Source of the DNA: Propionibacteriales bacterium | Lineage (GTDB): Bacteria; Actinomycetota; Actinomycetes; Propionibacteriales; Nocardioidaceae | Direction: 5' to 3' | Assembly: GCA_026392415.1 (NCBI GenBank) | Contig: JAPLCC010000050.1 | Coordinates: 47,417-111,416 of the forward strand | Length of the DNA stretch: 64,000 bases | Shown here: piece after piece, positions 52,079 through 61,293 of the stretch | Numbering within the stretch: the first letter of the stretch is position 1 | Layout: each line of letters opens with the position of its first letter | Made by a program: the position numbers and the translations under genes | The notes under the pieces: generated by a model | The model's database searches: none | The model's input: only the letters and a program-made list of their open reading frames with translations | Told to the model about the DNA's origin: nothing

Positions 52079-52372
52079 GTGACAATCGCTGGGTGGATCA
52101 TCGAGGGCATCCTGTTCGCCTTCATTGCGTTCCTGTGGGTCCGATTCATGACCGACTGGGTGCAGGTGTTCGCCCGCACCTGGGAGCCGCGCGGCCCGGT
52201 GCTGGTGTTCTGTGAGGTCGCCTACTCGGTCACGGATCCGCCGATCAACGCGCTGCGCAAGGTCATCAAGCCGATCCGGATCGGCAACTTCGCGCTCGAC
52301 CTCAGCTTCATCCTCGTGATGATCCTGGCGTACGTCGCGTTGTCGGTGAATCGCTCCACATTGCTGTTCTAG
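52079..52372 (+). CDS. YggT-family membrane protein
   Basis: A 97-aa protein with two helices (about residues 4-26 and 72-93). The YggT core is visible as FCEVAYSVTDPPINALRKVIKP followed by FALDLSFILVMILAYV. In actinobacteria and firmicutes it sits between sepF and divIVA, and it is thought to assist division or osmotic balance. Leaderless-type promoter. Confidence 0.92.
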   Translation: MTIAGWIIEGILFAFIAFLWVRFMTDWVQVFARTWEPRGPVLVFCEVAYSVTDPPINALRKVIKPIRIGNFALDLSFILVMILAYVALSVNRSTLLF

Positions 52373-52448
52373 AGTTCGTCGAGGGCAGGCGACACGCCCT
52401 GCCTGCGCTCCGGGCCACGGCTGATGCGGCCTTCTCGGCGGCAGGCGC

Positions 52449-52454
52449 TAAGGT
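52449..52454 (+). promoter_or_regulatory. Possible -10 of divIVA
   Basis: TAAGGT lies 45 bases before the divIVA ATG. No convincing -35 box is visible. A ribosome binding site (AGGTGAGG) follows just ahead of the start. Confidence 0.35.
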
Positions 52455-52498
52455 TCGCTGAGACAGTTTGTCCTTGTACTTCGAAGATAGGTGAGGTC

Positions 52499-53284
52499 AT
52501 GCCGCTGACGCCTGAGGACGTGAGCAACAAGCGCTTTACGCCGGTCCGGCTGCGCGAGGGCTACGACATGGGCGAGGTCGACCAGTTCCTGGATGAGGTT
52601 GAGGCCGAACTGGCTCGCCTGACCCAGGAGAACGACGACCTTCGTGCCAAGCTCTCTGCCGCACAGTCCGGATCGTCGGCCGCGTTTGATGCGCCGACAC
52701 AGCTCGCGCCGGTTGCCGAGGTTGCTCCCGAGCCCGTCGCACCTGCGCCCGTCGAGGTCCCTGCCCCGGCAGAGCCCGTTGTTGCTGCCGCGCCGAGCGT
52801 CGTGCCGTCCGGTGACCAGAAGATCCAGACGATCCGCGTCGAAACGGTTCCCGAGGCTTCCAACGCTGCTGCGCGACTCCTCGAGATCGCGACCCGCAAC
52901 GCCGACGAGCTCGTCGAGGACGCCAAGAACGAGGCCGACAAGATCGTCGGCGAGGCGCGGACCAAGTCCGAGCGGCTGGAGTCCGAGGCGAAGGTCAAGT
53001 CCGACCGCCTCGAGTCCGACGCCCGGACCCGTGCCGAGATGCTCGACGGCGAGACCGCCGAGCGTCGCACGCAGCTCTTCGGTGACCTGGAGAAGGAGCG
53101 CGACAAGCTCTCCGCCGAGGTCGAGACCCTGCGGTCCTTCGAGCGCGAGTACCGCTCGCGCCTGAAGAGCTACTTCACCCAGCAGCTCGAGTCGCTGCAG
53201 GCCCCGGGCGACACCCTCGCCCCCGTCGAGGAGGCTCCGGCGCCCAAGCGTCTGCGCTCCATCCTCGGCGAAGAGGACGCCTGA
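52499..53284 (+). CDS. divIVA: Polar growth protein DivIVA (Wag31)
   Basis: A 261-aa coiled-coil protein that marks curved membrane and directs polar growth. It begins with the DivIVA N-terminal domain, MPLTPEDVSNKRFTPVRL then GYDMGEVDQFLDEVEAEL. A Pro/Ala/Val-rich linker occupies about residues 55-110. A long coiled coil over 120-235 (SERLESEAKVKSDRLESDART repeats) follows. The ribosome binding site is AGGTGAGG. An intrinsic terminator closes the cluster after it. Confidence 0.95.
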   Translation: MPLTPEDVSNKRFTPVRLREGYDMGEVDQFLDEVEAELARLTQENDDLRAKLSAAQSGSSAAFDAPTQLAPVAEVAPEPVAPAPVEVPAPAEPVVAAAPSVVPSGDQKIQTIRVETVPEASNAAARLLEIATRNADELVEDAKNEADKIVGEARTKSERLESEAKVKSDRLESDARTRAEMLDGETAERRTQLFGDLEKERDKLSAEVETLRSFEREYRSRLKSYFTQQLESLQAPGDTLAPVEEAPAPKRLRSILGEEDA

Positions 53285-53300
53285 GAAAGACACAACGACA

Positions 53301-53344
53301 ACCGGTCGGCCCGCCTTCGGCGGACCGGCCGGTTTCGTCTTGTC
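53301..53344 (+). terminator. Intrinsic terminator at the end of the dcw cluster
   Basis: A 15-bp stem with one mismatch and one G-T pair (ACCGGTCGGCCCGCC against GGCGGACCGGCCGGT), a three-base TTC loop, then TTCGTCTTGTC. It begins 17 bases after the divIVA stop and is the strongest terminator in the window. Confidence 0.8.
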
Positions 53345-53356
53345 CGGTGCGCCTGC

Positions 53357-53385
53357 TTGGCCCGGTCGGCTGCACTCGCTAACCT
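53357..53385 (+). promoter_or_regulatory. Promoter of the DksA/TraR-like gene
   Basis: TTGGCC at 53357-53362 and TAACCT at 53380-53385 with 17 bases between. The predicted start lies about 50 bases before ATG 53441, which has AAGGAG ahead of it. Confidence 0.45.
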
Positions 53386-53440
53386 CCGCATCACGCCCGC
53401 AGCCTTCCGGTCGCGTGGTGCCCGTTCCAAGGAGTCCGTG

Positions 53441-54358
53441 ATGGCCCGCAGCGCGAAGAAGTCTCTGGCCGGTCAGGCCGCATCTGCAGCGAGGAAGATG
53501 ATCCGCCCGCGGAAGGCGGCTGCGGCGGCCGAATCCGCCCCTCCGGCGAAGAAGACCCCTGCCAAGAAGGCTGCTCCCGCGAAGAAGGCAGCGCCATCGC
53601 CCGCCAAGAAGGCGGCTCCGGCCAAGAAGGCCGCGCCCGCCAAGAAGGCCGCGCCCGCCCCCGCGAAGAAGGCCGCCCCCGCCAAGAAGGCTGCTCCCGC
53701 GAAGAAGGCTGCTCCCGCCAAGAAGGCCGCACCGGCCCCCGCGAAGAAGGCCGCACCAGCGCCCGCCAAGAAGGCCGCACCGGCCGCCGCGAAGAAGGCC
53801 GCACCTGCCCCCGCGAAGAAGGCCGCACCGGCCCCCGCGAAGAAGGCCGCACCTGCCCCCGCGAAGAAGGCCGCACCTGCCCCCGCGAAGAAGGCCGCAC
53901 CTGCCCCCGCGAAGAAGGCCGCCCCGGCCCCCGCGAAGAAGGCCGCCGCGAAGAAGTCCGCTCCTGCCAAACTGGTCGTCCTGGAGCACGAGGAAGCCTG
54001 GTCGAAGGCCGAGCTGGCCGAGGTGCTGGCCGAACTGCACGAGCAGCGCGCGCACAGTTCGGAGGTCCTGGAGGCGCAGGAAGCCGACCTGACCGGACTG
54101 CTCCGTGATTCCGGCGACGGCGCTGGCCAGGACCAGGCCGACCTCGGCGCGACGAGCTTCGAACGCGACCACGAACTGACCGTGCTCAACCACGAACGAG
54201 AGAAGCTGGCCCAGATCGACCGTGCCCTGGGGCGCATCAATGACGGCACCTACGGCGTGTGTGAGTCGTGCGGCAACCCCATCGGGAAGATGCGGCTCAT
54301 GGCGTTTCCGCGTGCCACACTGTGCATGACATGCAAGCAGCGCGAGGAACGCCGGTAG
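53441..54358 (+). CDS. DksA/TraR zinc-finger protein with histone-H1-like Lys-Ala-Pro tail
   Basis: A 305-aa protein in two parts. Residues ~1-172 are basic and low in complexity, dominated by [14 protein letters not shown] repeats like eukaryotic histone H1 tails or bacterial HU-like extensions. The C-terminal ~130 residues are a DksA/TraR domain: a helical hairpin ([19 protein letters not shown]...) and a four-cysteine zinc finger (Cys274, 277, 295, 298). DksA-type proteins bind RNA polymerase. The tail could bind DNA or polyphosphate. In mycobacteria related proteins lie at this place next to lspA. Confidence 0.88.
   Translation: MARSAKKSLAGQAASAARKMIRPRKAAAAAESAPPAKKTPAKKAAPAKKAAPSPAKKAAPAKKAAPAKKAAPAPAKKAAPAKKAAPAKKAAPAKKAAPAPAKKAAPAPAKKAAPAAAKKAAPAPAKKAAPAPAKKAAPAPAKKAAPAPAKKAAPAPAKKAAPAPAKKAAAKKSAPAKLVVLEHEEAWSKAELAEVLAELHEQRAHSSEVLEAQEADLTGLLRDSGDGAGQDQADLGATSFERDHELTVLNHEREKLAQIDRALGRINDGTYGVCESCGNPIGKMRLMAFPRATLCMTCKQREERR
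53549..53956 (+). repeat. Tandem ~24-bp repeat coding for Lys-Ala-Pro blocks
   Basis: The stretch is built from units of AAG AAG GCC GCA CCT GCC CCC GCG type (K-K-A-A-P-A-P-A), mostly 24 bases with some 15-base units. Repeat number could vary by slippage. The minus strand reads as a Gly/Leu-rich repeat and is not a gene. Confidence 0.85.
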
Positions 54359-54894
54359 ACGACCGCGACGACGGGTCCCAGCCGGTCCGGCCTTCCCGTC
54401 TCGCCGCACCGCGCACCTGGGCCCTCTTCTTCTCTGTGGCGCTGGTCCTGCTCGTCGCCGACCAGGTCACGAAGGTGCTCGCCGTTCGACACCTCACCGA
54501 CGAGCCCGACAAGCAGTTGGTCGGCGACCTGTTGCAGCTGCACCTGACCTACAACCCCGGCGCCGCGTTCAGCCTCGGCACCCGTTTCACGGTCGCCCTC
54601 GCCCTGCTCGCCTGTACGGCGACGGTCGTCGTGCTGTGGATCAGCCGACGGGTCGCGAACAGGGTGTGGGCCGTCGGGCTCGGCCTGATGCTGGCCGGCA
54701 TCACGGGCAACCTCATCGACCGCCTCTTCCGCGAGCCCGGCCCCTTGCGTGGCCACGTCGTCGACTTCCTGATGCTGCCGAACTGGCCGGTCTTCAACGT
54801 CGCCGACATCTGCATCAACGTGGGTGTCGGTCTGATCCTCATCCAGGTCCTGCGCGGTATCGCCATGGACGGCACCCGACAGGTGGACGCATGA
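54331..54894 (+). CDS. lspA: Lipoprotein signal peptidase (signal peptidase II)
   Basis: A 187-aa aspartyl membrane protease that removes lipoprotein signal peptides. Four helices are visible. The first has DQVTKVLA near residue 46, then [12 protein letters not shown] near 72. The catalytic aspartates are in GNLIDRL near 127 and FNVADICIN near 152. ATG 54331 lies 28 bases inside the DksA-like gene and has a weak ribosome binding site, but no later start exists before the first helix. The stop overlaps the pseudouridine synthase gene. Confidence 0.94.
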   Translation: MQAARGTPVDDRDDGSQPVRPSRLAAPRTWALFFSVALVLLVADQVTKVLAVRHLTDEPDKQLVGDLLQLHLTYNPGAAFSLGTRFTVALALLACTATVVVLWISRRVANRVWAVGLGLMLAGITGNLIDRLFREPGPLRGHVVDFLMLPNWPVFNVADICINVGVGLILIQVLRGIAMDGTRQVDA

Positions 54895-55829
54895 CCAGCC
54901 TCGATCACCGGAGCCTTGCGGTCCCCGACTCCCTCGAGGGCGAGCGGATCGACGTCGCGATGGCCCAGTTGTTCGGCCTGTCCCGCACCCGGGCCGCCGA
55001 ACTGGTCTCCGAGGGCCACGTCCTCGTCGACGGCGCCACGGTGGGCGGCAAGAGCGAGCGGGTGCTGGCCGGATCCGTGCTCGACGTCTCGATCCCCGCC
55101 GAGGCCAACCTTCTCGAGATCGTTCCGGAGATCGTCGAGGGCATCAAGATCATCCACGACGACGACGCGATCGTCGTGATCGACAAGCCGGTGGGCGTCG
55201 CCGTCCACCCGTCACCCGGTTGGCGCGGACCGACCGTCGTCGGTCACCTCGCCGGCGCCGGATTCCGGATCTCGACCTCTGGTGCCAAGGAGCGCGAGGG
55301 CATCGTGCAGCGCCTCGACGTCGGTACCTCGGGTGTCATGGTGATCGCGAAGTCGGAGCACGCCTACTCGATCCTCAAGAACGCCTTCCGCCACCGCACC
55401 GTCGACAAGACCTACCACGCACTCGTCCAGGGCCACGCCGACCCGCTCGCGGGCACGGTGGACGCACCGATCGCCCGGCACCCGGGCGCGGACTACAAGT
55501 TCGCGGTCATGGAGGGCGGACGTGCGAGCGTCACCCACTACGAGACGATGGAAGCACACCGGTTCGCGAGCCTGCTCGAGGTGCACCTGGAGACCGGCCG
55601 CACCCACCAGATCCGGGTCCACATGGCTGCACTCAAGCACCCCTGCGTCGGCGACCTGACCTACGGCGCAGACCCGACGTTGGCCAAGCGCCTGGGCCTG
55701 ACCCGCCAGTGGCTGCACGCGGTGAAGCTCGGCTTCGAGCACCCCGACGGCGGGGAGTACGTCACGTTCGAGTCGACGTACCCCGACGACCTCGCGCATG
55801 CCCTCGAGGTCATCCGCGACAGCGACTGA
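54891..55829 (+). CDS. RluA-family rRNA pseudouridine synthase (RluD-like)
   Basis: A 312-aa enzyme that isomerises uridines in RNA, probably large-subunit rRNA. An S4 RNA-binding domain (residues ~18-80: [22 protein letters not shown]) is followed by the synthase core, with the catalytic Asp in [16 protein letters not shown] near residue 142 and a final [10 protein letters not shown] near 237. It lies directly after lspA with a four-base overlap, which is the usual order. RluA and RluD cannot be told apart here. Confidence 0.94.
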   Translation: MTSLDHRSLAVPDSLEGERIDVAMAQLFGLSRTRAAELVSEGHVLVDGATVGGKSERVLAGSVLDVSIPAEANLLEIVPEIVEGIKIIHDDDAIVVIDKPVGVAVHPSPGWRGPTVVGHLAGAGFRISTSGAKEREGIVQRLDVGTSGVMVIAKSEHAYSILKNAFRHRTVDKTYHALVQGHADPLAGTVDAPIARHPGADYKFAVMEGGRASVTHYETMEAHRFASLLEVHLETGRTHQIRVHMAALKHPCVGDLTYGADPTLAKRLGLTRQWLHAVKLGFEHPDGGEYVTFESTYPDDLAHALEVIRDSD

Positions 55830-55838
55830 GGCCCTCAG

Positions 55839-56282
55839 TTGAGCGAGCTGCAGATACGTCCGGCCGTGCCGGACGATGCTCCGGCGATTGCCGACGTCCA
55901 CCTGGTTGCGCGCGCAGCGGCGCCGATGCCGGCTCCGGTGCACACCGACGCCGAGGTGCACACCTGGCTCGCCTCCCGCTTCGGCGTGGACGAGATCTGG
56001 GTGGCCGAGATCGGTGACGAGGTCGTCGGTTACGCCCGGTTCACCCGGACCTGGCTCGACGACCTCTACGTCGCCCCGCAGCACGCCGGCATCGGCGTCG
56101 GGTCGGTGCTGCTGGACCTGGTGAAGGCCCGCCATCCGGGCGGGTTCGGGCTCTGGGTCTTCGCCTCGAACCTGCCTGCCCGCGCCTTCTACGCCATCCA
56201 CGGGCTCGTCGAGCGCGAGCAGACCGACGGGTCGGCCAATGAGGAGCGCGCGCCCGACATCAGGATGGAATGGCCGGCCTGA
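55839..56282 (+). CDS. GNAT-family acetyltransferase
   Basis: A 147-aa GNAT protein starting with TTG 55839. IRPAVPDDAPAIADVHLVA is the N-terminal strand-helix, and the acetyl-CoA binding region is LYVAPQHAGIGVGSVLLDLVKAR near residue 77. The C-terminal FAIHGLVER is a common GNAT end. The substrate is unknown. It follows the pseudouridine synthase gene by nine bases, so they may be cotranscribed. Confidence 0.82.
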   Translation: MSELQIRPAVPDDAPAIADVHLVARAAAPMPAPVHTDAEVHTWLASRFGVDEIWVAEIGDEVVGYARFTRTWLDDLYVAPQHAGIGVGSVLLDLVKARHPGGFGLWVFASNLPARAFYAIHGLVEREQTDGSANEERAPDIRMEWPA

Positions 56283-56324
56283 CCGTGTCGGTGGTGCCTG
56301 TCATCATCGCGCTGTCGGGTCGCG

Positions 56325-56330
56325 TACTCT
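56325..56330 (+). promoter_or_regulatory. Possible -10 of dnaE
   Basis: TACTCT lies 57 bases before ATG 56388, with AAGGAG 12 bases before the start. No clear -35. Confidence 0.35.
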
Positions 56331-56387
56331 GAACGTCTTCCCCGACCACCCGTCCGCTAGCGACACCGCAAGGAGTCAGTACACCCG

Positions 56388-59300
56388 ATGGCAGTCGGTT
56401 CCGGGGGATCGGACTTCGTCCACCTGCACGTCCACACCGAGTACTCCATGCTCGACGGGGCGTCCTTGCTCGACGGACTCTTCACGCGCGTCAACGAACT
56501 CGGCATGACGTCGATCGCGATGACCGATCACGGCAACCTGCACGGTGCCTACGACTTCTACAGCAAGGCCAAGAAGTACGGCGTGAAGCCGATCATCGGC
56601 ATCGAGGCCTACCTCACGCCGCAGACCCACCGCACCGAGCGGCGCCGGGTCCGCTGGGGCAAGGGCAACGGCGAGGGCAGCGAAGAGGGCGGCAACGACG
56701 TCGCTGGCGGAGGCGCCTACACCCACATGACGATGTGGGCCGAGAACACCGAGGGCATGCACAACCTGTTCCGGCTCTCGTCCCGCTCCAGCCTCGAGGG
56801 CTTCTACTACAAGCCCCGCGCCGACCGCGAGCTCCTCAACGAGTACGGCAAGGGCCTGATCGCCACGACGGGTTGCCCCTCCGGCGAGATCCAGACCCGC
56901 CTCCGGCTCGGGCAGTACGACGAAGCAGTCCGCTCCGCGTCGGAGTTCCAGGACATCTTCGGCAAGGACAGCTTCTTCCTGGAGCTGATGGACCACGGCA
57001 TCGACATCGAGAAGCGGGTGCGCGACGACCTGCTGCGCCTGGGCAAGCAGCTCGGCATCCCGCCGATCGCCACCAACGACTAGCACTACAACAACCCCGC
57101 GGATGCCGAGGCGCACGACGCCCTCATCTGTGTCTCGTCCGGCAAGCGCCTGGCCGACCCCAACCGGCTCAAGTTCGACGGTGGCGGCTACTACATCAAG
57201 TCGGCCTCCGAGATGCGCGAGCTGTGGGCCGACCGCTTCGAGATGCCGGAAGCCTGTGACAACACGCTCCTGGTCGCCGAGCGCTGCAACGTGGAGTTCA
57301 CCGAGTCCACCGGTGGCTACATGGCAGCGGCCGACATCCCCGCCGGCGAGACCGAGGAGTCCTGGTTCGCCAAGGAGGTCTGGCGCGGCATCGAGGCGCG
57401 TTACCCCGGCGACAAGCTCACCCAGGCGGTGCGGGACCGGGTCGAGATGGAGCTGGGCGTCGTTGCCTCGAAGGGCTACTGCGGCTACTACCTCGTGGTC
57501 GCCGACTTCATCCAGTGGTCCAAGGACAACGGCATCCGGGTCGGCCCCGGCCGAGGCTCCGGTGCTGGTTCGATCGCTGCCTACGCGCTGCGCATCACCG
57601 ACCTGTGCCCGCTCGAGCACGGCCTGATCTTCGAGCGCTTCCTGAACCCCGAGCGCCCCTCGATGCCCGACTTCGACATCGACTTCGACGAGCGTCGACG
57701 CGTGGAGGTCATCCAGTACGTCTCGCAGAAGTACGGCAGCGACCGCGTCGCCTACATCGCCACCTTCGGTCGGATCAAGGCCAAGCAGGCGGTCAAGGAC
57801 GCGGCTCGGGTGCTGGACCACGGCTTTGCGATCTCCGACAAGATCACCAAGGCGCTGCCGCCCGACATCATGGGCAAGGGCGTGCCGCTGAAGGAGATCT
57901 TCAACGCCGACCACAAGCGCTACTCCGACGGTGGCGAGTTCCGCTCGCTCTACGAGTCCGACGCCGAGGTCCGCACGATCTACCAGACGGGCCTGGGGCT
58001 CGAGGGCCAGATCCGTCAGACGGGCGTGCACGCGGCCGGTGTGATCATGTCGAGCCAGCCGCTCGTCGACATCGTGCCGATCATGAAGCGCGAGCAGGAC
58101 GGCGCGATCATCACGCAGTTCGACTACCCGATGTGCGAGGCGCTCGGGCTGGTCAAGATGGACTTCCTCGGCCTGCGCAACCTCACCGTGCTCGACGACG
58201 CGCTGATCAACATCAAGCGCAACCGCGACGAGGACGTCGTCCTGGAGGATCTCCCGTTCGACGACCAGGCGACCTACGACCTGCTCTCGCGCGGCGACAC
58301 GCTCGGCGTCTTCCAGCTCGACGGCGGGCCGATGCGCGCCCTGCTGCGTTCGATGCGGCCCGACAAGTTCGCCGACATCTCTGCTGTCGGTGCGCTCTAC
58401 CGTCCGGGTCCGATGGGTGCGGACTCCCACAACAAGTACGCCCGCCGCAAGAACGGCCGCGAGCCGATCGACCCGATCCACCCCGAGCTCGCGGTGCCGC
58501 TGGAGTCGGTGCTGGGGGAGACCTACGGCCTGATCGTCTACCAGGAGCAGGTGATGGAGATCGCCCAGGTCCTGGCCGGCTTCAGCCTCGGTCAGGCCGA
58601 CAACCTGCGTCGCGCGATGGGCAAGAAGAAGAAGGAAGAGCTCGACAAGCAGTACGCCGGGTTCCAGGGCGGCATGCTCGCCAACGGCTACTCGCAGAAG
58701 GCGATCACCACGCTGTGGGAGATCCTGCTGCCGTTCTCCGACTACGCCTTCAACAAGGCCCACTCGGCGGCGTACGGCGTGATCTCCTACTGGACCGCCT
58801 ACCTCAAGGCCAACTACCCGGCCGAATACATGGCGGCCCTGCTGACCAGCACCCGGGTCGACAAGGACAAGTCGGCGATTTACCTCAACGAGTGTCGTCG
58901 GATGAAGATCCAGGTGCTTCCGCCCGACGTCAACGAGTCGGTCTCCAACTTCACTTCCGTCGGCACCGACATCCGGTTCGGGATGGGCGCGATCCGCAAT
59001 GTCGGCGAGCACGTCGTCGACGGTGTCGTGGCGGCCCGCGAGGAAAAGGGTCGCTTCGCCGACTTCAACGACTTCCTGTCCAAGGTTCCGGCCCAGGTCT
59101 GCAACAAGCGGGTCATCGACTCGCTGATCAGGGCTGGCTCCTTCGACGACATGAAGCACAAGCGCCGGGCTCTGGTCGCGATCCACGAGACCGCCGTCGA
59201 CCAGTACGTCGACATCAAGCGCAACGAGGCGATCGGACAGGACTCGCTCTTCGCGGGCCTGGGTGACGACGACGCGGCCGAGGGTGGCTTCGGTGTCAGT

Positions 59301-59960
59301 GTCGCGATCCCCGACATCGACGAGTGGGACAAGATGACGTTGCTCGGCCACGAGCGCGACATGCTCGGGCTCTACGTCTCCGACCACCCGTTGCTCGGCC
59401 TCGAGCACGTGCTGTCCAACGGCACCGACTGCACCATCGGCCAGCTGCTCACCGACGAGGACCGGCCGCACGGTGCCAACGTGACGGTGGCGGGACTGGT
59501 GACCTCGGTGCAGCGCAAGATCACCAAGAACGGTGACCCGTGGGCGACCGTCACGCTCGAGGACCTCGAGGGTGCGATCGACGTGCTGCTCTTCCCGAGC
59601 TCCTACCGACTCGCCGCGCCCTACCTCACCGACGACGCGATCATCCGGGTGCGTGGGCAGCTCGACAAGGAGCGCGACACCGCCCAATTGCGCGGCCAGG
59701 AGGTCACGCTCCCGGACCTCGAGCGCGGTAGCGACGGCCCGGTCGTGATCAGCCTGCCCTCCACGCGCTGCACGGGTCCGGTGGTCCAGTCACTGCGTGA
59801 CGTGCTGGCGACGTACCCCGGCCTGACGGAGGTGCGCCTGCAGTTGTTGAGCCGCGACTCCACCAAGCTCATGCGTCTGGGGGACAATCTCAGAGTGACT
59901 CCGAGCCCCTCCCTGTTCGCCGACCTCAAGCAGCTCCTCGGACCGGGGTGCCTGAGTTGA
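56388..59960 (+). pseudogene. dnaE: DNA polymerase III alpha subunit DnaE, interrupted by an in-frame TAG
   Basis: The replicative polymerase, expected at 1190 aa. Codon 232 (57081-57083) is TAG. Before it, residues 1-231 carry most of the PHP domain (HLHVHTEYSMLDGASLL, MTDHGNLHGAYDFY, TGCPSGEIQT). After it the same frame goes on at once with HYNNPADAEAHDALICVSSG, as in other DnaE proteins after the ATND site, and runs unbroken to 59960. The catalytic PDFDIDFDE (Asp near 428-432), the finger and HhH regions and the OB domain are all present. The next start is ATG 57213, too late for a useful protein. Neighbouring genes use TAG as a stop, so general recoding is unlikely. Confidence 0.9.
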
Positions 59961-60547
59961 CCGGCACGCCCGAGCTGGGCGAGGCCGTCCCTGCTGCCAG
60001 GGCGCCTCTCGGTGAGCGTCTGCGCGCGTGGCTGTCGCCGGTCCTCGCCGTCCCCCTCCTCCTCGGAGCGGGTCTTGGCGCTCTGGGCGGGTTGCTCTGG
60101 TGGACATGGTGGGGCCCGGCGCCCGACGGCAAGATCTACGACACCCAGGTCGGCCCGCGGTGGTACCCCGAGCCCTTCGACCCGGGCGTGACCCGCGACT
60201 TCAGCGGCACCGCGATCTACGTCGTCCTCGGCTTCGGGCTCGCTGCGCTGCTCGGCATCCTTGCCGCGCTGGTGTGCCGACGCACGGCGGTCGCCGGGCT
60301 GGTCGCTGCCCTGGTGGGAGCTGGCCTCGGAGCGGCAGTGATGGTGGTGCTGGGCACCAGCTTCAGCCCGCCCGACCCGGCCGGACTGGTCGCGAGTCGC
60401 GAGATCGGCGATACCCTCCCGGGTCATCTGCACGTCGCGGGCTGGACGCCGTACCTCGTCTGGCCAGTGGGTGCGATGGCTGGCTACTTCGTCGTCATGG
60501 TGTCGCTGCTGTCGCCCGGCAAGACGCCGGCGCAGCCGGGCGCCTGA
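59948..60547 (+). CDS. Membrane protein of unknown function
   Basis: A 199-aa protein with four hydrophobic segments (about residues 29-53, 86-106, 112-134, 167-187) and a large loop between the first two, which has WTWWGPAPDGKIYDTQVGPRWYPEPF. It shows some likeness to DUF2567-type proteins of actinobacteria. GTG 59948 overlaps dnaE by 13 bases, and TTG 59957 would give the four-base overlap seen elsewhere. Function unknown. Converges with the Lon-like gene (one base apart). Confidence 0.7.
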   Translation: MPELTGTPELGEAVPAARAPLGERLRAWLSPVLAVPLLLGAGLGALGGLLWWTWWGPAPDGKIYDTQVGPRWYPEPFDPGVTRDFSGTAIYVVLGFGLAALLGILAALVCRRTAVAGLVAALVGAGLGAAVMVVLGTSFSPPDPAGLVASREIGDTLPGHLHVAGWTPYLVWPVGAMAGYFVVMVSLLSPGKTPAQPGA

Positions 60548-60548
60548 C

Positions 60549-61214
60549 TCAGTTGGGGGACCAACGGGTCCGTGCGACCTCGGTCGCGGGCAGTGAAGTG
60601 ATCACGTTCATCACCCGCAGCTCCGAGCGGAGCAGTGCGGTGACCAGCATCAGTCGCTCGGTCGCGTCGGTGGCCTCGAGCAGTTCCTGGCGCTCGGCCA
60701 GGGGCAGTGGGGTGCACGCGGCGAGCGTCCAGGACAGGAAGGCCGGGTCGCGCGGCAGGTCGCCCTCGAGCGGGTCGCTGGCGATCTCCCGGAGCACGTG
60801 GCGGTAGGCGGCGAACACGGCCCGGGCATGGGTGGTGACCTCGGACGGAACGTCGGTCTCGACCTCCGGGAGGACGGTGACCTCGCCGACGGGGAAGGAC
60901 TCGGTCGTGCGCAGCCGGTTGAGCTGGATCCGGTCCCGGCCGACCGCGACGATGTCGAAGGTCCCGTCCGGATGCGCCACGACGTCGGTCAGCTGCACCC
61001 GCACGCCCACCCGGAACAGCGACTGGGCGCCGTGGTCGCCGACCTCGTAGCCCTCGCGGATGGCGACGGTGCCGAAGAGCCGCTCGGCGGGATCCTCGAT
61101 CCGCAGCAGGTGGTGCACGAGCGCGCGATACCGGTCCTCGAAGATGTGGAGAGGCATGCTGACTCCCGGATACAGCACCGCGTTGAGAGGGAACATCGGG
61201 AGCTCGTCGGCCAC
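60549..61214 (-). CDS. Lon N-terminal-domain-like protein
   Basis: A 221-aa protein with the Lon substrate-binding domain and no ATPase or peptidase part. LPMFPLNAVLYPGVSMPLHIFEDRYRAL is the classic Lon-N opening and the beta-barrel continues to about residue 115, then a helical bundle. Such stand-alone proteins may bind proteins for degradation, but the role is unknown. GTG 61214 lies seven bases after a -10 element, which sets the start. It diverges from hisD. Confidence 0.85.
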   Translation of the reverse strand: MADELPMFPLNAVLYPGVSMPLHIFEDRYRALVHHLLRIEDPAERLFGTVAIREGYEVGDHGAQSLFRVGVRVQLTDVVAHPDGTFDIVAVGRDRIQLNRLRTTESFPVGEVTVLPEVETDVPSEVTTHARAVFAAYRHVLREIASDPLEGDLPRDPAFLSWTLAACTPLPLAERQELLEATDATERLMLVTALLRSELRVMNVITSLPATEVARTRWSPN

Positions 61215-61221
61215 GATGACG

Positions 61222-61227
61222 ACACTA
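61222..61227 (-). promoter_or_regulatory. -10 element, leaderless-type promoter of the Lon-like gene
   Basis: TAGTGT on the minus strand, seven bases from GTG 61214. No ribosome binding site. Confidence 0.55.
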
Positions 61228-61281
61228 GTGCCGGAGTGCCTCAACCACCGGGACGTGGCGGGGAACCGACGGGCACGCCCG

Positions 61282-61287
61282 TAGAAT
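61282..61287 (+). promoter_or_regulatory. -10 element, leaderless-type promoter of the his operon
   Basis: TAGAAT lies six bases before ATG 61294. The mRNA would have no leader, so a his leader peptide or T-box cannot be present here. Confidence 0.6.
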
Positions 61288-61293
61288 CGGCGC

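Noticed and set aside
53549..53956. Repeat array that might be taken for CRISPR
   Set aside because: Units are adjacent and in frame, with no unique spacers. They code for a protein repeat.
52448..54409. Minus-strand frame with Gly/Leu/Arg repeats, collagen-like at first sight
   Set aside because: It is the complement of the Lys-Ala-Pro repeats of the DksA/TraR-like gene. The plus-strand gene has a zinc finger and a ribosome binding site.
56388..57083. Treating the dnaE parts as two separate genes
   Set aside because: Both parts are in the same frame, the sequence between TAG and the next ATG is also conserved DnaE, and neither part alone is a known protein.
57081..57083. TAG as pyrrolysine or genome-wide recoding
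   Set aside because: TAG ends mraZ, ftsW, murC and sepF normally and no pyrrolysine genes are seen. DnaE has no need of this residue.
56376..59687. 1103-codon open frame on the minus strand opposite dnaE
   Set aside because: Composition is that of a shadow frame (Val/Asp/Leu/Arg runs) and no family is seen. The plus strand carries clear DnaE motifs.
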